Counted from the first letter of the stretch, positions 23,930 through 37,000 are shown. The stretch: DNA of 64,000 nt from Tigriopus japonicus (GCA_010645155.1 JAAGOF010000098.1:43484-107483), one strand, 5' to 3'. The notes: generated from the sequence alone by a model not told the origin. Made by a program: numbers and translations.

Positions 23930-26900
23930 TACTGTTGTCACAAAATGATCTTTATCCCTGAGCACAATAAATTTTAGTTCTACCTGAAGTGATTTATTCT
24001 AATATTTTTTTTTTATCTTGGAGAAAAGAAATCGAACTTCATTGACTCAAATTCCCCTTCCCTTCTTTTAAAAATTTGAAACTTTTTAGAACAATGGCAA
24101 CGAAGATGCTTACTTTCTTCAACGTTTCAAACATATTTAAAAATCTCAAAAGTCCTTTTTGTTTTGAATGATTGCCATACCCCGCCATTAATATTTTTTG
24201 GTACAAAATTCATAATTCAGTAATAGGATTTAAATGTGCCCTTGCCCGACACGTTTTATATAACACTTTAAGACGAACTTTGACGTCACAGATGTACAGC
24301 TTTGCATATTCAACCAAAGGATAAATAGTATCCGTGACTTCGAAGTTTGCCTCAAATTTCGATATAAAACGTGTCTTGTAACTACACTTTAAGTGTTAGA
24401 CTTATCATCAAATTAAAAAACTTAAGTCCCTTTAAAGTTATTAGAAGTCGAATAAGGTAATAATCTTTTCTAGTGTTCTCTCTGAATACGCCAGTCCGCC
24501 AAAGAACCAAACGCCGGAGCTTCGAGATCGTCTTCTTTTGTAGTAGAGCTTCTTTTCGTTCATTCGCGATCAGAGTTCAACGAAGGATTTTGAGACTGTC
24601 GTCGTCGTAGTCGAGTCGTCGACGAAAATCCCTGTGGCAGTAGAACTTGCGTAAGCCAGTTGCTGCGTGGTGTTGCAAGGCGAAAGACTTGCTCCACATT
24701 GATCATTTCCCCCTTGCATCCTGACCTAGTGTCACATTTCTCGTCTCCCAAGTGTTATGATCTGATTAGAACCATCGAGTGACAGACCGGCTTGGCTGAC
24801 CACTTCAGTGGTATCTCGGAGAAGACACCAATTGGCTTGTTTGATCGTTAGGCGACATGAGCAACCCCACCACAATCCTCTCATAAAAGCTCGCATCCCA
24901 ATCTGATTACTCCTAATCACGCAAGGTATGAATCATTGAAAAAATTAGAGATACATATCTGCATCATTCCAACTGATATCAATAGTCATCCTGAACATTG
25001 GAGGAAATCGAATGAGAAGTGGGTTTGAGCAAGGCCTAACGGATGTTTTCGACTTTGGTTAGAGAGAAGAAATCCAAGAATCATCCCTGAATATGATAAT
25101 CATCCGTGGTTTGCCGACCTTGGCACACGGACCGGGGAGAAAATTGATTTCCAATAACCGTTTTGGCAAATGTTCATCGATCACTCGGTTGAACTTGGAA
25201 ATGTTTACAAATGTCAAGTCATTTGTGACAATCGCTTTGGCTATCCCACCCTTCTGTAGTACGCTTCGTATTATATCGATTAGGTAGAGATTTATACGAG
25301 ACGGAAACGAAACGTCAAGCAAACTGAACTGATTCCACGGGTCAGTTGTTGACATGCGTCAGGCTTCTGGAGGTTACAAGAAGCGTCAAATGCGGGTCTC
25401 GTTGTGGTTTCAAATTGGTTCAGGGTGTCATAGATAGACAGACATGCAGATCATGTGCCTATCTAGATGTTTAATGAATGGACTTGGTCAGTCTATCGGA
25501 AAGGTCTTTCTCATTGTGGCCTCCGCCGTCGCCAAAACCGAAGCGGAGTCTCCCAATGAATAGCTACTTTCGAACCTCACGAGTATTCGTGGAATTCCAA
25601 ATGCAAAGCGGATCTATTCACCGTGCAATTAACGAACTTAAGGTCGTTTATCTTAACATGGGGCTACATAATGAGACGTCGCTTTCGTGTGCTAATGGAC
25701 ACCGCATCCACATTTAATACGGACACTTCCCTTGGCAACATTTTCTAATTTTTCATTATCATCGGGAGGAAACACGACAAATTCCAAGACAGTGTAGACA
25801 GAATCGAATCTCACATGCTAATTGGCATAATGATCCTCATTACACTATTTGGTCAGCTTCATTGCGTTTGACAATGGCAATCATCTCATCTCCCCTCAGT
25901 AAGTCTTTGTTATTGGAGCCTCTGGAGAGCAATTACGCTTTAATCAAGTTTCAAACCGAGGACAAATCCTTCCCGACCAAAACTTGGACAAAGAGATGAA
26001 ATCGAGTTGTCGCCAAAGAATGTTTGAGAAGGTGGTGGTGGTCGTGGTGGTAAGAGAGATCAGCTGCTCTACTTCCTGTTTTGGCACCACGTAAGAAATT
26101 TGGCCATTGTTTGCATGAAATCGCGCGTTTTAGAGCCTTAATTCCGGGCGTCGCTTGGTTTGTGGTTATTTTCGAATTTCTTGTGATAAATCTGGGCTCT
26201 GGTTGATTCAGTAGAAAAAAAGAAGAAGAAAAAAACTATTGCTCAACAATTTGAGTGATGAATGGGTTTCCTGTATTTGACATTCACTCTCTGTGATCTC
26301 AAAGAGGCCTCATTTCTCAATAGAATGCACCTCCGTAAAAGGACTGTGGTATAAAGGAGGCAATCAGAAATACATCCTTTTTCTCTCAATCAGGCTTGCT
26401 TCAAAGACGTTTTCCTCACCATTTTCATGGACAGACAGGTCTATTTGTAAGGGGAAATATTGTTTAAAGGGAAACTTAAGAGACATTGCCATGTCGAACA
26501 CAACCATGAAGTTTCTATGTTGAACTCCGACAAAAAATTGCTTTGATGTAATTATACGCACCTTACATTTGGATCAATTTGTAACGTTGGCTATTGCATA
26601 TTGATACAGGGTGAGCTTGACGAATGGCCCCTTCTTCCGTGCTCTTTTGTTTTCACTTCCAAAATGTTTCTAATGTTTAATACACAAGGGGAATGATTAT
26701 CAATCTTTACGGCGAATAATATAAAAGATGGGACCAGTGTTTTCACTAATGTTTCCAAAGTAAATTTGGACAATTAAATGCATTTTTCTTAAAATCTACA
26801 CTGTCTTGCTTTGCTTCTCTCAAACTGTTCTCACATGTTTCTTTTTAACCACTATTGCCAGATCTTTCCCATTAGATTGTTTTAAAATAATAATTGAATT

Positions 26901-29403
26901 TATTCGCTTTTGATGGTCTTCCTTTGGAGGTTCTGATTAGATCCATCATAAATGATTTGAAAGGATCAGATTCATAATATAAAGAATAGTACCTCTGTGA
27001 TTTCACTTTTTTGCCTTAATAATCTGTTTACAAACCTTAAGGAAACAAAAAATAGCTGAAAAAAACACGCAATATATATGTAATTTTGTTGGACTTCAAA
27101 TAATATGTCTTTGATATTTTTTAACTAATCATGATTCCTAATTGAAATATCGCATTTTCAGTCGTTTGAAAAGTAATTTATACTTCATCTGAGCACCATT
27201 GCAATTACTGATGAAGATTAGCAACATCCAAAAACATATCATTCAACAAATTCCTTGTTTATTACCTCGCCCTGCAAGTTTTAATTCAAGCGTAGGCGAC
27301 CAATCACTATAGTCTTCTTCAAGTGAAACGAAACATGGATAGCCTCTGAGAAACCAAGAATCATAACGCTACACCTGCTTACTCCATCCATTATTCCAAG
27401 AATTGAACCGGAACCCAGACAATCGGCAGAAAGGCCTGAAAGCATTGTCATGTATGCCCACGTGATCGTGGCGTTGAAGTCTCCACTTATGAAACAGGAA
27501 TGAGATTGAAATGAATTTGAATTGAGCGTGATTAGCCACCTATGAATAACACCACCAGCAAGGCACGATCCTAACCATCCACAAGAAACCTCAAAAGAGA
27601 GGCTTCTTATTATTATTCATGCTGAAGATGATGCGTGAGCAGCTTGTTTTCTTAGTTGTTGCGAAACTTGCGGTGAATCGAGAGGATCTTTCTAAGAACA
27701 CCTCAATCCTCACCACGATCAGATGCAGCCTGATGACATGCAAGCCAACCAACTTGGGTTCCCTACTCCGATTCTATCCGTAATAATTCTTTGAAGGTGG
27801 TGCTCAAATTACTGACTAAATGATTTTGAGATTTGAATCTTAAATGGGCTTGGAAGTGATAGCGTAGGCTTTGAATTGAGACGAATTGACAAGTGAGTGA
27901 CACAACTAGCGGACCCCTGTCCATTCTGTCTTCCTGAGAATGCTTGTTACGGTGGCCATCTGATCTTGAATTTCCATCAAATTCAAGCGCCTCAATTTCA
28001 ACCGTTTAAAGCTGCCTTTCGTTCAGCATCAATGGAACAGCCCTCAATGAGGTTTTTGAGGCGATTAGTTCTTATTACCACTTTTCATGCTTGCATACAT
28101 CTCTCATTAGGTTGAACCGCATTTTATTTGCCTCTTTGGCACCGCTACCGAACTGGGATAAAGAGTCATTTGAGTAATTGGTTTTCGGGTAGAACGAGAG
28201 GTTTATGAGTGATCAAGTAGGATCCAGGACAAATGATTACCAACCAATGTTGATCAAATGATTGATTGCAGGGCAAATTGATCTTGGGATTACTTGATCA
28301 TCAGAGCGTTGGCTATTTCCAACTCGGAATTGTTCTGCAAGTCGAATTCCCACTTTGTGAGACAATGGACGGACTTCCTGAGCTCTTGCTTGTTTCTACT
28401 TTACTTTCCGCCATGTGACTCAAAATCAGTGAGAAAAACGCCTTTGAGGCAAGGAAATGTAAATTTCTCAAGTTCCGTCTTCCTCAACCAATTCTAAAAC
28501 TATTCTTACACCACCTAACATGTGCAAGCCCATCATAATTAATGACATCCACATTGCGAAATTCCTCACGAGGATTTCTTTGCGGAGGAAAACCCATTTA
28601 AGACCTCCATAATCAGGACGTCATCCTAAAAATATTAGCAAGACAATCCGACCCCCCGCTTAGAGGAGAGATGACGATGACCTCGCCTTGAATCCATTTA
28701 ATTCCATTCAAACGTGCACGGGAATGGAAAAAATTACAGAGCATTTGGTATTGTTCAATGCCAAGATAATTCACTTTTCTGGTAATGGCGATCCAATCGA
28801 TGGATTTGGCACGTGACTCTGACCTACGCGAACCTCGAACGAAATACGTAGTAATCACGTTCTATCAAGGACAAAGTAAAACGAGCGGAGATCTCACATC
28901 TGGCTGAGTTTTCCCTACAACCCTATTTGGACCGTTTATCATCGACTGCTTAGTTTGAAAGTGACAAATAGTGGCATGCATGTCAAAACAAGCGGCCATC
29001 AGAGTGCCTGGAAAGTGCAGTATTATACAAATTTGTACAAATAATGAAGGCAGCAGGAAGAAGGTGTACGGCTAATGGGATGCAATGTTAACGAGATTGT
29101 CACTCAAAGCACACTCACGGAATGATCATGGAGATGATTCATCAAGGTCTGCTGGTCACAATCGGAGGATGTCATTTTAGCACGTGTCGCACATCCCTCA
29201 AGTTCATCCATGCACACCTCTCTAATTTGGTCATGCTTTGACAAGTTCACTTGCTTCGTACTTCAAGCCCGAAAAACTGATGTTTTTTATTTCTTACTTC
29301 CTGTGTTTCCTTTGAGGTGTTAAAGGAAGTGAAATCCAATACCTTTTATTTGCACTTCACTCGCAAACAGTGTGATAAAACTTTTATTTGTTCTTAATTT
29401 CAG
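23930..29403. other. Long gene-poor stretch upstream of the Ser/Arg-rich gene
   Basis: About 5.5 kb with no supportable coding exon. It includes a small foldback at 24248-24375. A less AT-rich segment at about 24480-24930, with repeated GTCGTCG motifs, might be an untranslated first exon or regulatory DNA. The last part must contain the intron upstream of the acceptor at 29403. Confidence 0.35.
24248..24375. repeat. Small imperfect foldback repeat
   Basis: Outer arms GACACGTTTTATAT and ATATAAAACGTGTC are complementary, and the similarity continues inward through ACTTTGACGTCAC and GTGACTTCGAAGT. There is no coding capacity and no clear target duplication. It is probably a MITE remnant. Confidence 0.55.
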
Positions 29404-29419
29404 CTACCCTGAAGAAACC

Positions 29420-31036
29420 ATGGAACACCGGAAGCCGTTCATGAGCAACCAGTTTTTCCACATGAACGGTGGAGTCCCGAGACCGACCAATCAATTTCCT
29501 CGCCATCAACCATGGTCCAAGTCAAGGTCCATGGGAGATTTGAACCGTCAGCCCATGTCTTTGATAAACATTCAACCACGAACCGAACTATACCGAGTCT
29601 CTCGAAGGCGAATAATTGGCACGGCTATGCAAGAAGAGGATGATTTCGAATGGCAGGAAACGCTCCAGAAACGGAAGGAAAATTGGAGACGTCTCCAAGA
29701 TCGGAAGTTGGCCAAGAAGCAATCCAGAGATTCTTACTCGTCTTACACGGACTCTCCAAGTGATGAGGGCATCTATCTTCACGGTGATAGTTCGGGTAGC
29801 GACCATTCCATTCGACTTCAAAGACGACAGAGCGAGAGAACTCAACACGCCCAAATGGCTCATCAGAGACTAAGCCGATATCGGAGTGCTGATCCCGTCA
29901 CTCGAGGTTGGGTCCAGGTCCTTCCTCACGATGAATCATGGATGAACCATAGAGCTCGAAATCGACATCGTAGTGAGCGAGATCAGAGGTCGGAATCGGC
30001 GGATCGTCACTCAGAACTAGAATCTTTTGAGGAAGGCGACACGTTTCTGGAAAGGTATAAACTTCGGATTCCGGTCAACCGCATTAATCTCTGTTCATGC
30101 GAGGGAGAGAAAAATCTACATTTGAAACAAGACCACGGCTTATGCAGAACCCGATCCAGAGATTCGTCCATTCGAAAGAAGAGTCTTAGCCAGAGTAATC
30201 TGGTTAATATCGAAGAGTTGGAAGAGGATGATGTTCATGAAAAGGTCCGCGAAAAGAGATCCTCTGTCCGCACCAAATCCGCTTATTGTCAAACGGAGGA
30301 TCCGTATCCCTGTAGTACAAAGAAAGAGCGGGAAAATCGGCGAGTGAGTCAAAAGCGACTTCTCAAAGTGGCCAGCTATCACCATCTTCCACGAGTTTCT
30401 CCCGTGCGACAATCTTCATCGGCATCCTCCTCGACCACTCTAAAACATCATATTCAAATCCGGAGATCGGCCTCCGCTGAGCACACCACAACCACTGCAG
30501 AATCAAACAATGACGAATCCAGCACCAACTCCATCGGACCCCACAAAACGGCAGTCATCACCAGGCGATATATCAAAAACAAACAAGGGCGACATCGAAC
30601 CACGACCGTTAATCTCCATGAGCTTTTCCCCGATCATCCGGATAACAAACCCGATCCAGTACCAACAGAAACGGTTTTGAATGAGACGCTGTCACCAGGA
30701 AAATCAGCAAGCTCAATAGGATCCTTTGGCGACGATTCCGGAAGTGATCCGGGGATTTGTCTCTTGCAAGAAGAGGAAGGCACCTCCACACCCAAATCCG
30801 ATTCCGGACAAATTTCGGAAGTAGATTCCTTGGACTTGGAACTGCAGCTTTTCGACCTTGGATCAAAAGATAGGTCGGAAACGGAAGAAAGCCCGGACAA
30901 TGAGACCGACCTGAGCATGGCTTACGTGACTGAGGCGGCCACAATTCATAGTTACATTGCCAGCCGAGGTCAACGCGAACGAGAGGAGGAAATCTACGAG
31001 GTCATCCCATCGATGATTCCCATTCAAAAAGTCTGA
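29420..31036 (+). CDS. Unrecognised Ser/Arg-rich, probably disordered protein
   Basis: A single long frame of 538 residues starts at ATG 29420 (context AAACCATGG). It lies 16 bases after a strong acceptor (TTAATTTCAG ending at 29403), so a 5' untranslated exon is expected upstream. The protein has no domain I recognise. An acidic/aromatic motif EEDDFEWQETLQKRKENWRR is followed by an R/K-rich segment. Many Ser-Arg-Ser phosphosite-like motifs follow, then a short NLHELFPDHPDN block and an acidic C-terminal third. There is no signal peptide or membrane segment. An adaptor or cytoskeletal scaffold is a guess only. The stop is followed six bases later by GAGGTAATA, a good donor-like sequence. AATAAA lies at 31278. 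Confidence 0.7.
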   Translation: MEHRKPFMSNQFFHMNGGVPRPTNQFPRHQPWSKSRSMGDLNRQPMSLINIQPRTELYRVSRRRIIGTAMQEEDDFEWQETLQKRKENWRRLQDRKLAKKQSRDSYSSYTDSPSDEGIYLHGDSSGSDHSIRLQRRQSERTQHAQMAHQRLSRYRSADPVTRGWVQVLPHDESWMNHRARNRHRSERDQRSESADRHSELESFEEGDTFLERYKLRIPVNRINLCSCEGEKNLHLKQDHGLCRTRSRDSSIRKKSLSQSNLVNIEELEEDDVHEKVREKRSSVRTKSAYCQTEDPYPCSTKKERENRRVSQKRLLKVASYHHLPRVSPVRQSSSASSSTTLKHHIQIRRSASAEHTTTTAESNNDESSTNSIGPHKTAVITRRYIKNKQGRHRTTTVNLHELFPDHPDNKPDPVPTETVLNETLSPGKSASSIGSFGDDSGSDPGICLLQEEEGTSTPKSDSGQISEVDSLDLELQLFDLGSKDRSETEESPDNETDLSMAYVTEAATIHSYIASRGQREREEEIYEVIPSMIPIQKV

Positions 31037-31277
31037 CGAGGTAATACGAGTAATGTCCTTGTACCAATTTCCTAATTGCCGAATATTGGCAAGAGTAGAG
31101 CGGTTGGCATTTGTCGAAATAATTAATAACTTGTCAAACTCTTCTCTGGAAATATTTTTGCAGCGAGCATGATTAACCATTAAGGTCTCATCGAAGCAAT
31201 TTGAATAATAGAACTGGTTTTCCATAAAGAGACTAAGACACCTTCCTTAATAAAGGAAGAAGTAGCTTATAATGCTG

Positions 31278-31283
31278 AATAAA
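31278..31283 (+). terminator. Poly(A) signal AATAAA
   Basis: An exact AATAAA lies about 240 bases after the stop codon of the Ser/Arg-rich gene, a plausible 3' end signal before the adjacent hAT element. Confidence 0.5.
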
Positions 31284-31375
31284 TACAATAGTTTTCCATT
31301 AGGAGTATTTTTGTCATACTCTTAATCAAGAACTACTGAATTTCTCTGGACTGGGGAGCAAACGAAAGTAATCAT

Positions 31376-32220
31376 TAGAGACCGGGAAAAAATGTTGGAA
31401 AAACGTCCAAAAAATGTCATTAAAATGTCAGGAAAAAGGGCAAAAAATTTTGAAATATAGGGCAAAAAGTGCAAAAAATGTTAAAATATAGGGCAAAAAG
31501 GGCAAAAAATGTTGAAATTAAGAGCAAAAAGAGCAAAAAATGTTAAAAATTAGGGCAAAAAAGTCAACGAAATGTGTGAGAAATGGGACTAGATGTGTGG
31601 AGGACTTGAGAATTCTACGTAAGACAGTGTGACCAGACATCTGAAGGAAATAATGCCGTCAAAACTCTAGCTTAAAAAAACGGGAGATTGTGCTTTACAT
31701 GGCGGGGTGTTTTTATAATCTAGACGTCAAAACATTTTATGTTATAAGTCAGATAGCACATTCAGACCCTTTAAAAGGCAATAGATATGAAAGTCTGAGT
31801 AAATAATGGCAACAGTGCCAACTTAAAACATACTTTACTCTACACATATCTATTTAGCCCACGTAAAATAATCACAGAAACAAGGGTCACAAAGTTTCTG
31901 ATGTGAACTTTTTCACAATAACAAAAAGAACTTTAAGGGCACTTTTTCCCCATTCCAAAGATTTTGATTAATTGGCATCATAAAATGTGAAATTGAACAA
32001 TGACAATTTTAGCGGGAAATTTCAAGCCTTCATTTGATTAATTGGTCCCTCAGAACCGGTTTTGGGATGACATTTTTGAGCAAAAAGTACAAAAAATGTT
32101 AAGAAAATGTTGAAATTTTCCAAAAAATGTCAAATAAAATTAAAATGTTATTTTCACGTAAAATTGGCAAAAAATGTAAAAAATATTTTTTGATGTAAAA
32201 AAATTTTTTCCCTAGCCCTA
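31376..32220. mobile_element. hAT-type non-autonomous transposon with perfect 8-bp TSD and internal minisatellite
   Basis: The element is flanked by GTAATCAT on both sides (31368-31375 and 32221-32228). The ends are TAGAGACCGGGAAAAAA and, read inward from the right, TAGGGCTAGGGAAAAAA, 13 of 17 identical. An 8-bp duplication and TAGNG ends are hAT hallmarks. The subterminal DNA at both ends is built of degenerate units around GGCAAAAAATGTT, most clearly a tandem array at 31430-31565. There is no transposase coding sequence. Confidence 0.85.
31430..31565 (+). repeat. Tandem minisatellite inside the hAT-type element
   Basis: Four or so units of roughly 35-40 bases, each with AGGGCAAAAAGNGCAAAAAA then TGTTRAAAT, occur head to tail. 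Looser relatives recur near 32080-32190. Confidence 0.7.
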
Positions 32221-32228
32221 GTAATCAT

Positions 32229-35200
32229 GATTTCCAGTAGGAACAAATCAATTGCATTCTTTTGCAAATGAGACCTTGTCTCTATTAAATATCAGAGCTG
32301 ACTATCGAAAACTTACCAAAGTGTTTTGTTGAAACTCTTTTTAACTGTTGTATTTGGGAAATAAGACATTTTGATACCTCCCCCCCCCAATCCCCACAGC
32401 CCATCCCGTTAGAATCCGAGAAAATTAATTTGATATATGTTAGATTTTCCACAATTTAACAATAAAGTCAGAAGAAGCTTTAAAGAAGTTTTTAAGGAAG
32501 AGTCAACTTTGAAAGAACTCGTAGTCTAAAGGATTTGAACGAAAGTAATACGAACCTTTTAAAAGAACTTGCTTTCTTGTTGAAATGATAAATATGCAGG
32601 ATATTAGCAAACTCAATGGTCGTGCCTAATGTTGGCCATTATTATCATTTAGTTTTGAGGTTCCAAAATGTTTTTCAACAATTGCGGTTGCCTCCAACAT
32701 TAACTGTCATCCATTTGTCAACCATTGATTCGTGAAAGTGTTTTAAACGGAGTTATTTGGACCATATTTTAATTGGATTCTATCACGAAATTGGACCAAG
32801 GACACTCTTCCACAGGAAGCGCCATTTTGGTGGGATTTGAATCATTAAGTTACATCATTATTAATCCATGATGCATTCAACAATATCATTGTTCATCCAA
32901 ATTTGCCATAAATGTGGGCTTTTAAGTAACTTATGCCTGCAAATTATTGGTTGGTCGCTGAGTAACTCATAAAAGTGAAATGGGTGCCCCGTCAATTAAT
33001 TGTCTCATTTTCAGGTCGCGCCTCTTTTAATTTACAATTTCCTGTCATTGACTTTTCATGAATGTCAATTAAACCCAGCATCTAGTGATAACCGATGAAT
33101 TCTTTTAATACTAATCCTAATTTTAACACCATTTAACTGTACATTTCCAGACTTGCAAAAACAAACAAAAAACAGAACTGAAACCGTGAGCCAATTTGTA
33201 TTTCAAAATCAGGCTCCATGATGAACAAAAGACACACCAGTCAATGGTTGAATGATGATGTCGGTCGTGGCACAGTATAAATCGCATGTGTCATTCAAAT
33301 TTCTTTTTGACACGTTCAATTTAGAGTAGGGTCCTTTTCCGTAATTCTAAATAGAACTTGCTTCACATTTGTATTCAAGGAATTACGAAAGTTTTCAACT
33401 AATTTGGGGCTTACACGTTATTTAAAGGAACTCCTTGGAAAACTAGTTTTTTTCAGAGTGATTGGCAACCCTGCAACAATTTGTTCACCAAAAATCCGAA
33501 AAGCACGCCTTCATTGTTATCTTTTCAATGAGTTTGTCCCCTAAACGACTGACATGTTCATGAATTTGAGTGCATTCCACGATTATTTCAGAGATCTAGA
33601 TCTCAGTTCTATTGTGACCAAAGGCCATTCAACAACCTCTGATTGAATTGAACTTTACTACTAATCCTTCTAACAGTTATTCTGAACACCTTCAAGTGAC
33701 GTGATCTATTAATCATTAAATCACACGTGATAGTGCCTTGTCAAAAGGAGCGATTCCTCGCGTAATTTCGAAACTTTCACTCAAATTTCCATTTCGATTT
33801 AATCCGTAACATGACTTCATCATCCATAACTTGATTCGATCTCGGAGAATCAGCGGAACCATCATTTACTACATAAGGCACATTGATCCGTCACGAGATA
33901 AAGAATGAAAAAATCTTTTCTACTAAACGATGATCGCTTTAAATCAACTAACTCTCTATGAGAATGCATGACGAGACAAGCAACTTTGGAAACATATTTT
34001 CAATCTGATTTTTGGGTTCTTTCGTCATGTAATGTTTTGTACGTGAAAAAGTCACTCTCTCTTTCACTCTTATAAGAACCATAATGCGCAGACCGAAATT
34101 GTGGAAGAACTTTTCAAGTACCAATAAGCAGTTCGGTAAAAAAGTTTGAATGCCGTATGTAGTGGCAGCTTAAACTATGAAGTCTTTGTTTAGAGGCCCT
34201 TTCGTTTTGAAACAAAGGCATCTTGCGCATTCATGGGGAAATTTTGCAAATGCCATTTGCAAGTCAAGTAATTAGGTTCATCCAACATGAAATGTAAACA
34301 CCCACCATTCCATTTGAAATTTTAGATATGGAATGCCTCAGCGTAAGTGACTTCAATCAAACGTAATGGCAGATTCTTCAATTTCTCTCATTTTGAGAGG
34401 ATATTTTGAAGTCACAAATGGACCAAAGTGTTTTTGAGAACAATGCCAGAATGGGCGTCATGCACCTGACAAAATTTCACACTTGGATCTCTAGAACTAT
34501 TTCGGTTTAAGCATTGTCCGTTCCTATCTCTTTACCAAATAGCGTCTTAATTGAATCCAAGTGTTGAAATTCAAAGAAATTGTTGCTGCGGCTTTTTTCC
34601 GAATAAATATTGCCATAAACTTAAATGTGATTGGAAGAAGGGAGAGAAATCGTAGCCGTCGGGATAATGACAATGATCTCCGTAGGTACAATGAATGTAC
34701 GGTAACGTTACGTTAGCAATGGACTCATGGCAAGACAGTCAGAAAAAAATCTGTCAGATGGCTGGACACTACAAGAATGAGAACGAGGAAGAACGTCCAG
34801 TTCAGAAGCTCTTCTTTTAACCAAGGCTTCATGAACGAGACGATGGAGCGTTGGTTTCATGCACTTCCCAACGCATATTCTGGCTTAGTCCTCATTTGAT
34901 ATCTGGCCATGTGACAGCGTTTGAAACCTGCTTCGGTTCATTTCGTTTAAGACAACTCTGCTTTTTTGTGCAAATCAGTTGGAAATGTGACGTGAAAGTG
35001 CTATCAAAGTTTGGGCTGGGTTACTTAACGCTTCAATGATGAGCAAAATTATTCCGAAAAGTGTGCTAAAGATTGGTGTGAAGCTTCCCGACGCCAGAAA
35101 GGATTCAGGGTCTACAGCTAACCACGGCCTTGATTATACAGAAAGGTATTGGAAACAGTTGGGGATCCCATTGCATTGACCACATGAAGCATATAGCCAC

Positions 35201-35314
35201 ATGACAAGGTTTTAAGGGGGAAATTCGAAGGATATTGGGGTCACTTTCGAATGGTGTTTCTACTAAATACATGGCCAAATGTTGGTGACTGCAATGGGAT
35301 CGGTGTTCTTTTAG
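32229..35314. other. Non-coding stretch upstream of the LIM gene
   Basis: AT-rich sequence with no supported exon. A C9 homopolymer occurs at about 32381. A good acceptor (GTTCTTTTAG, ending 35314) closes this stretch, so an upstream exon of the LIM gene probably lies somewhere within it, but I could not identify one. Confidence 0.35.
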
Positions 35315-35336
35315 CCAAGAGACGAGCAATGTGGAT

Positions 35337-37000
35337 ATGATTGATTCGGTTCTGGGCAAATTCTCGCTCTCCGAGAATCCTTTCATTAAGCACGACAAAA
35401 AGCTGTTTGGCAAGACATTGTTTCGTACCAAATTCACTCGGTTCGGCCATGCCCAAAAACAGCAATGGCAACAACCGGCTCCGCAATTCGACAACCCGAT
35501 CGACGAGGTCAGCTTCACTCAACGAGAAAGGGTCCGACGAGAATTGGCAGCCATCTTGAAAGGGGCTCGTTCGGCCTTGGATTTAAACACCGAAGATCTC
35601 GACAAAGTCACGTTGACACCCAAAATGCTCTTGGAAGGACAAAACATGTCGGCTGAGGACATCAAGACATGGCCATCCGCTCCGGATTTATTTCATGACT
35701 CAAGGGAAAACGATGACGAGTCAGAGAATTTAAGACTAATGGAAATCACTACTAACTCCCATTGTGTAAAATGTCGGTCGCCCGTTTACCCATTAGAGAA
35801 GATCGAGCCAATGTCAGGGCAATTATATCACCCACAGTGTTTCAAATGTGTGGAATGCCACACCCAACTATCTCTGGCCACTTTCTGCCGGAGCTTGCAT
35901 TCCAACAGAGACCTCCAAGTCTATTGTCGGGCCCATCAGCCCCGTCAAGACAAGGTAATGTTGTGCAAGTTCAATGCCCGCAAAAGTAGTTTCCCGGCCT
36001 TCAAACTCAGCTGGCAGGGCCAAAGCACCAACACCAACAACAACCAGAGCTCATTCACCAAGACCTCCTACAATCTCACCTAATGGATGTCACACACGAA
36101 TAGTATACGATATTCTTGCACATGCACTCTTACATGTCACCAATCACCGTCAGGTAACTTTCTTCCCGAAACATTTAATAGTTTGCTGCCCAAGAGGAAG
36201 TGTGACCAAGTCCGTTGGCTTTTCAAAGATCTGATAAATTGAAAGTTGCTCGTCAGTCGTCCTTTCTCTTTGAATCCATAATCTCGAAAGTGAATTGATG
36301 AAATGTTTTAGAGGTCAAAGTCAGCAAAGACATCACAAATTACCATCCAATGCTTGGATGGTCTTGAGGATTTTTTAAATCTATAATTAGCAATGCAGTA
36401 GCAATCAATAACTACAGAAGTTACGTTCTTAAGTTTATCGCAGGAAATTTTGTAGGAAATTTTTGCGAGTGAAAGAATGAGGAGGAACCAATTTCCAGCG
36501 TAATTTGGCATGTAACCATACCTAGAAGGTTTCGCTTTCTCCGACATATTTCGGGAATAAATCTTGTTCACTGAAGTACAACCATCCCGAGGAATAGCGA
36601 TTCAATGATGTCAATTCTATGAGAATGTGTGGATGCTTTGTTCGAACATTTTTCTCACAAAGATCGGAGACTTCGCGAAACAAATTGAATACGAAGTTAA
36701 TTTATGGGAATTCACAAATACTTTTTTCACTTCAATGTTGCCATTAGTGGCAATAATAATGTCCTAGCCAAACAAACCAAGTCAGCCCTACTGATGTGAA
36801 TAAAATAAATGTCTTAACAATTTTTGTTCTCGTTTTAGGGATACAAAGTGGACTTGAACAGCATTGCCATTGCGAATGCAGTGAAGTTCACGAAAGAAAA
36901 CCATCTGGAGAGCTTGAAACAAAGGATTCAAACGGAGGCCTCTCTTCCACCATACGGCGAAATTGTAAAACATGACCTCGTTGGACTCAGATATTTTTGA
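35337..37000 (+). CDS. Single-LIM-domain protein
   Basis: Exons are 35337-35954 and 36839-37000, joined in phase 0, giving 259 residues from the first in-frame ATG of the exon. The open frame extends upstream to the acceptor at 35314, so an additional N-terminal exon is possible. Residues about 142-200 form one LIM zinc-binding domain, with C-x2-C, H-x2-C, C-x2-C and C-x2-H pairs visible around CVKC, YHPQC, CVEC and CRAH. It resembles the LIM of the EPLIN/LIMD2/MICAL group (VYPLEKI...LSLATF). The N-terminus carries a conserved-looking RERVRRELAAILKGARS helix. A 53-residue C-terminal exon ends DLVGLRYF. A cytoskeletal adaptor role is inferred from the class. The 884-bp intron is otherwise empty. 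The gene converges on the EF-Tu-like gene, with 152 bp between stops. Confidence 0.8.

Noticed and set aside
24480..24930. Less AT-rich segment with GTCGTCG motifs, possibly an exon
   Set aside because: Overlapping short frames only, with no coherent splice structure. It could be a 5' UTR or regulatory DNA, but I cannot support that.
33462..33475. GGCAACCCTG resembling a right hAT terminus
   Set aside because: No matching left end with an 8-bp duplication was found nearby.
29420..37000. Ser/Arg-rich gene and LIM gene as one transcript
   Set aside because: The first ends in an in-frame TGA with AATAAA nearby, and the phase at the donor-like site (0) does not match the LIM exon acceptor (needs two bases). 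Left as a finding to test.
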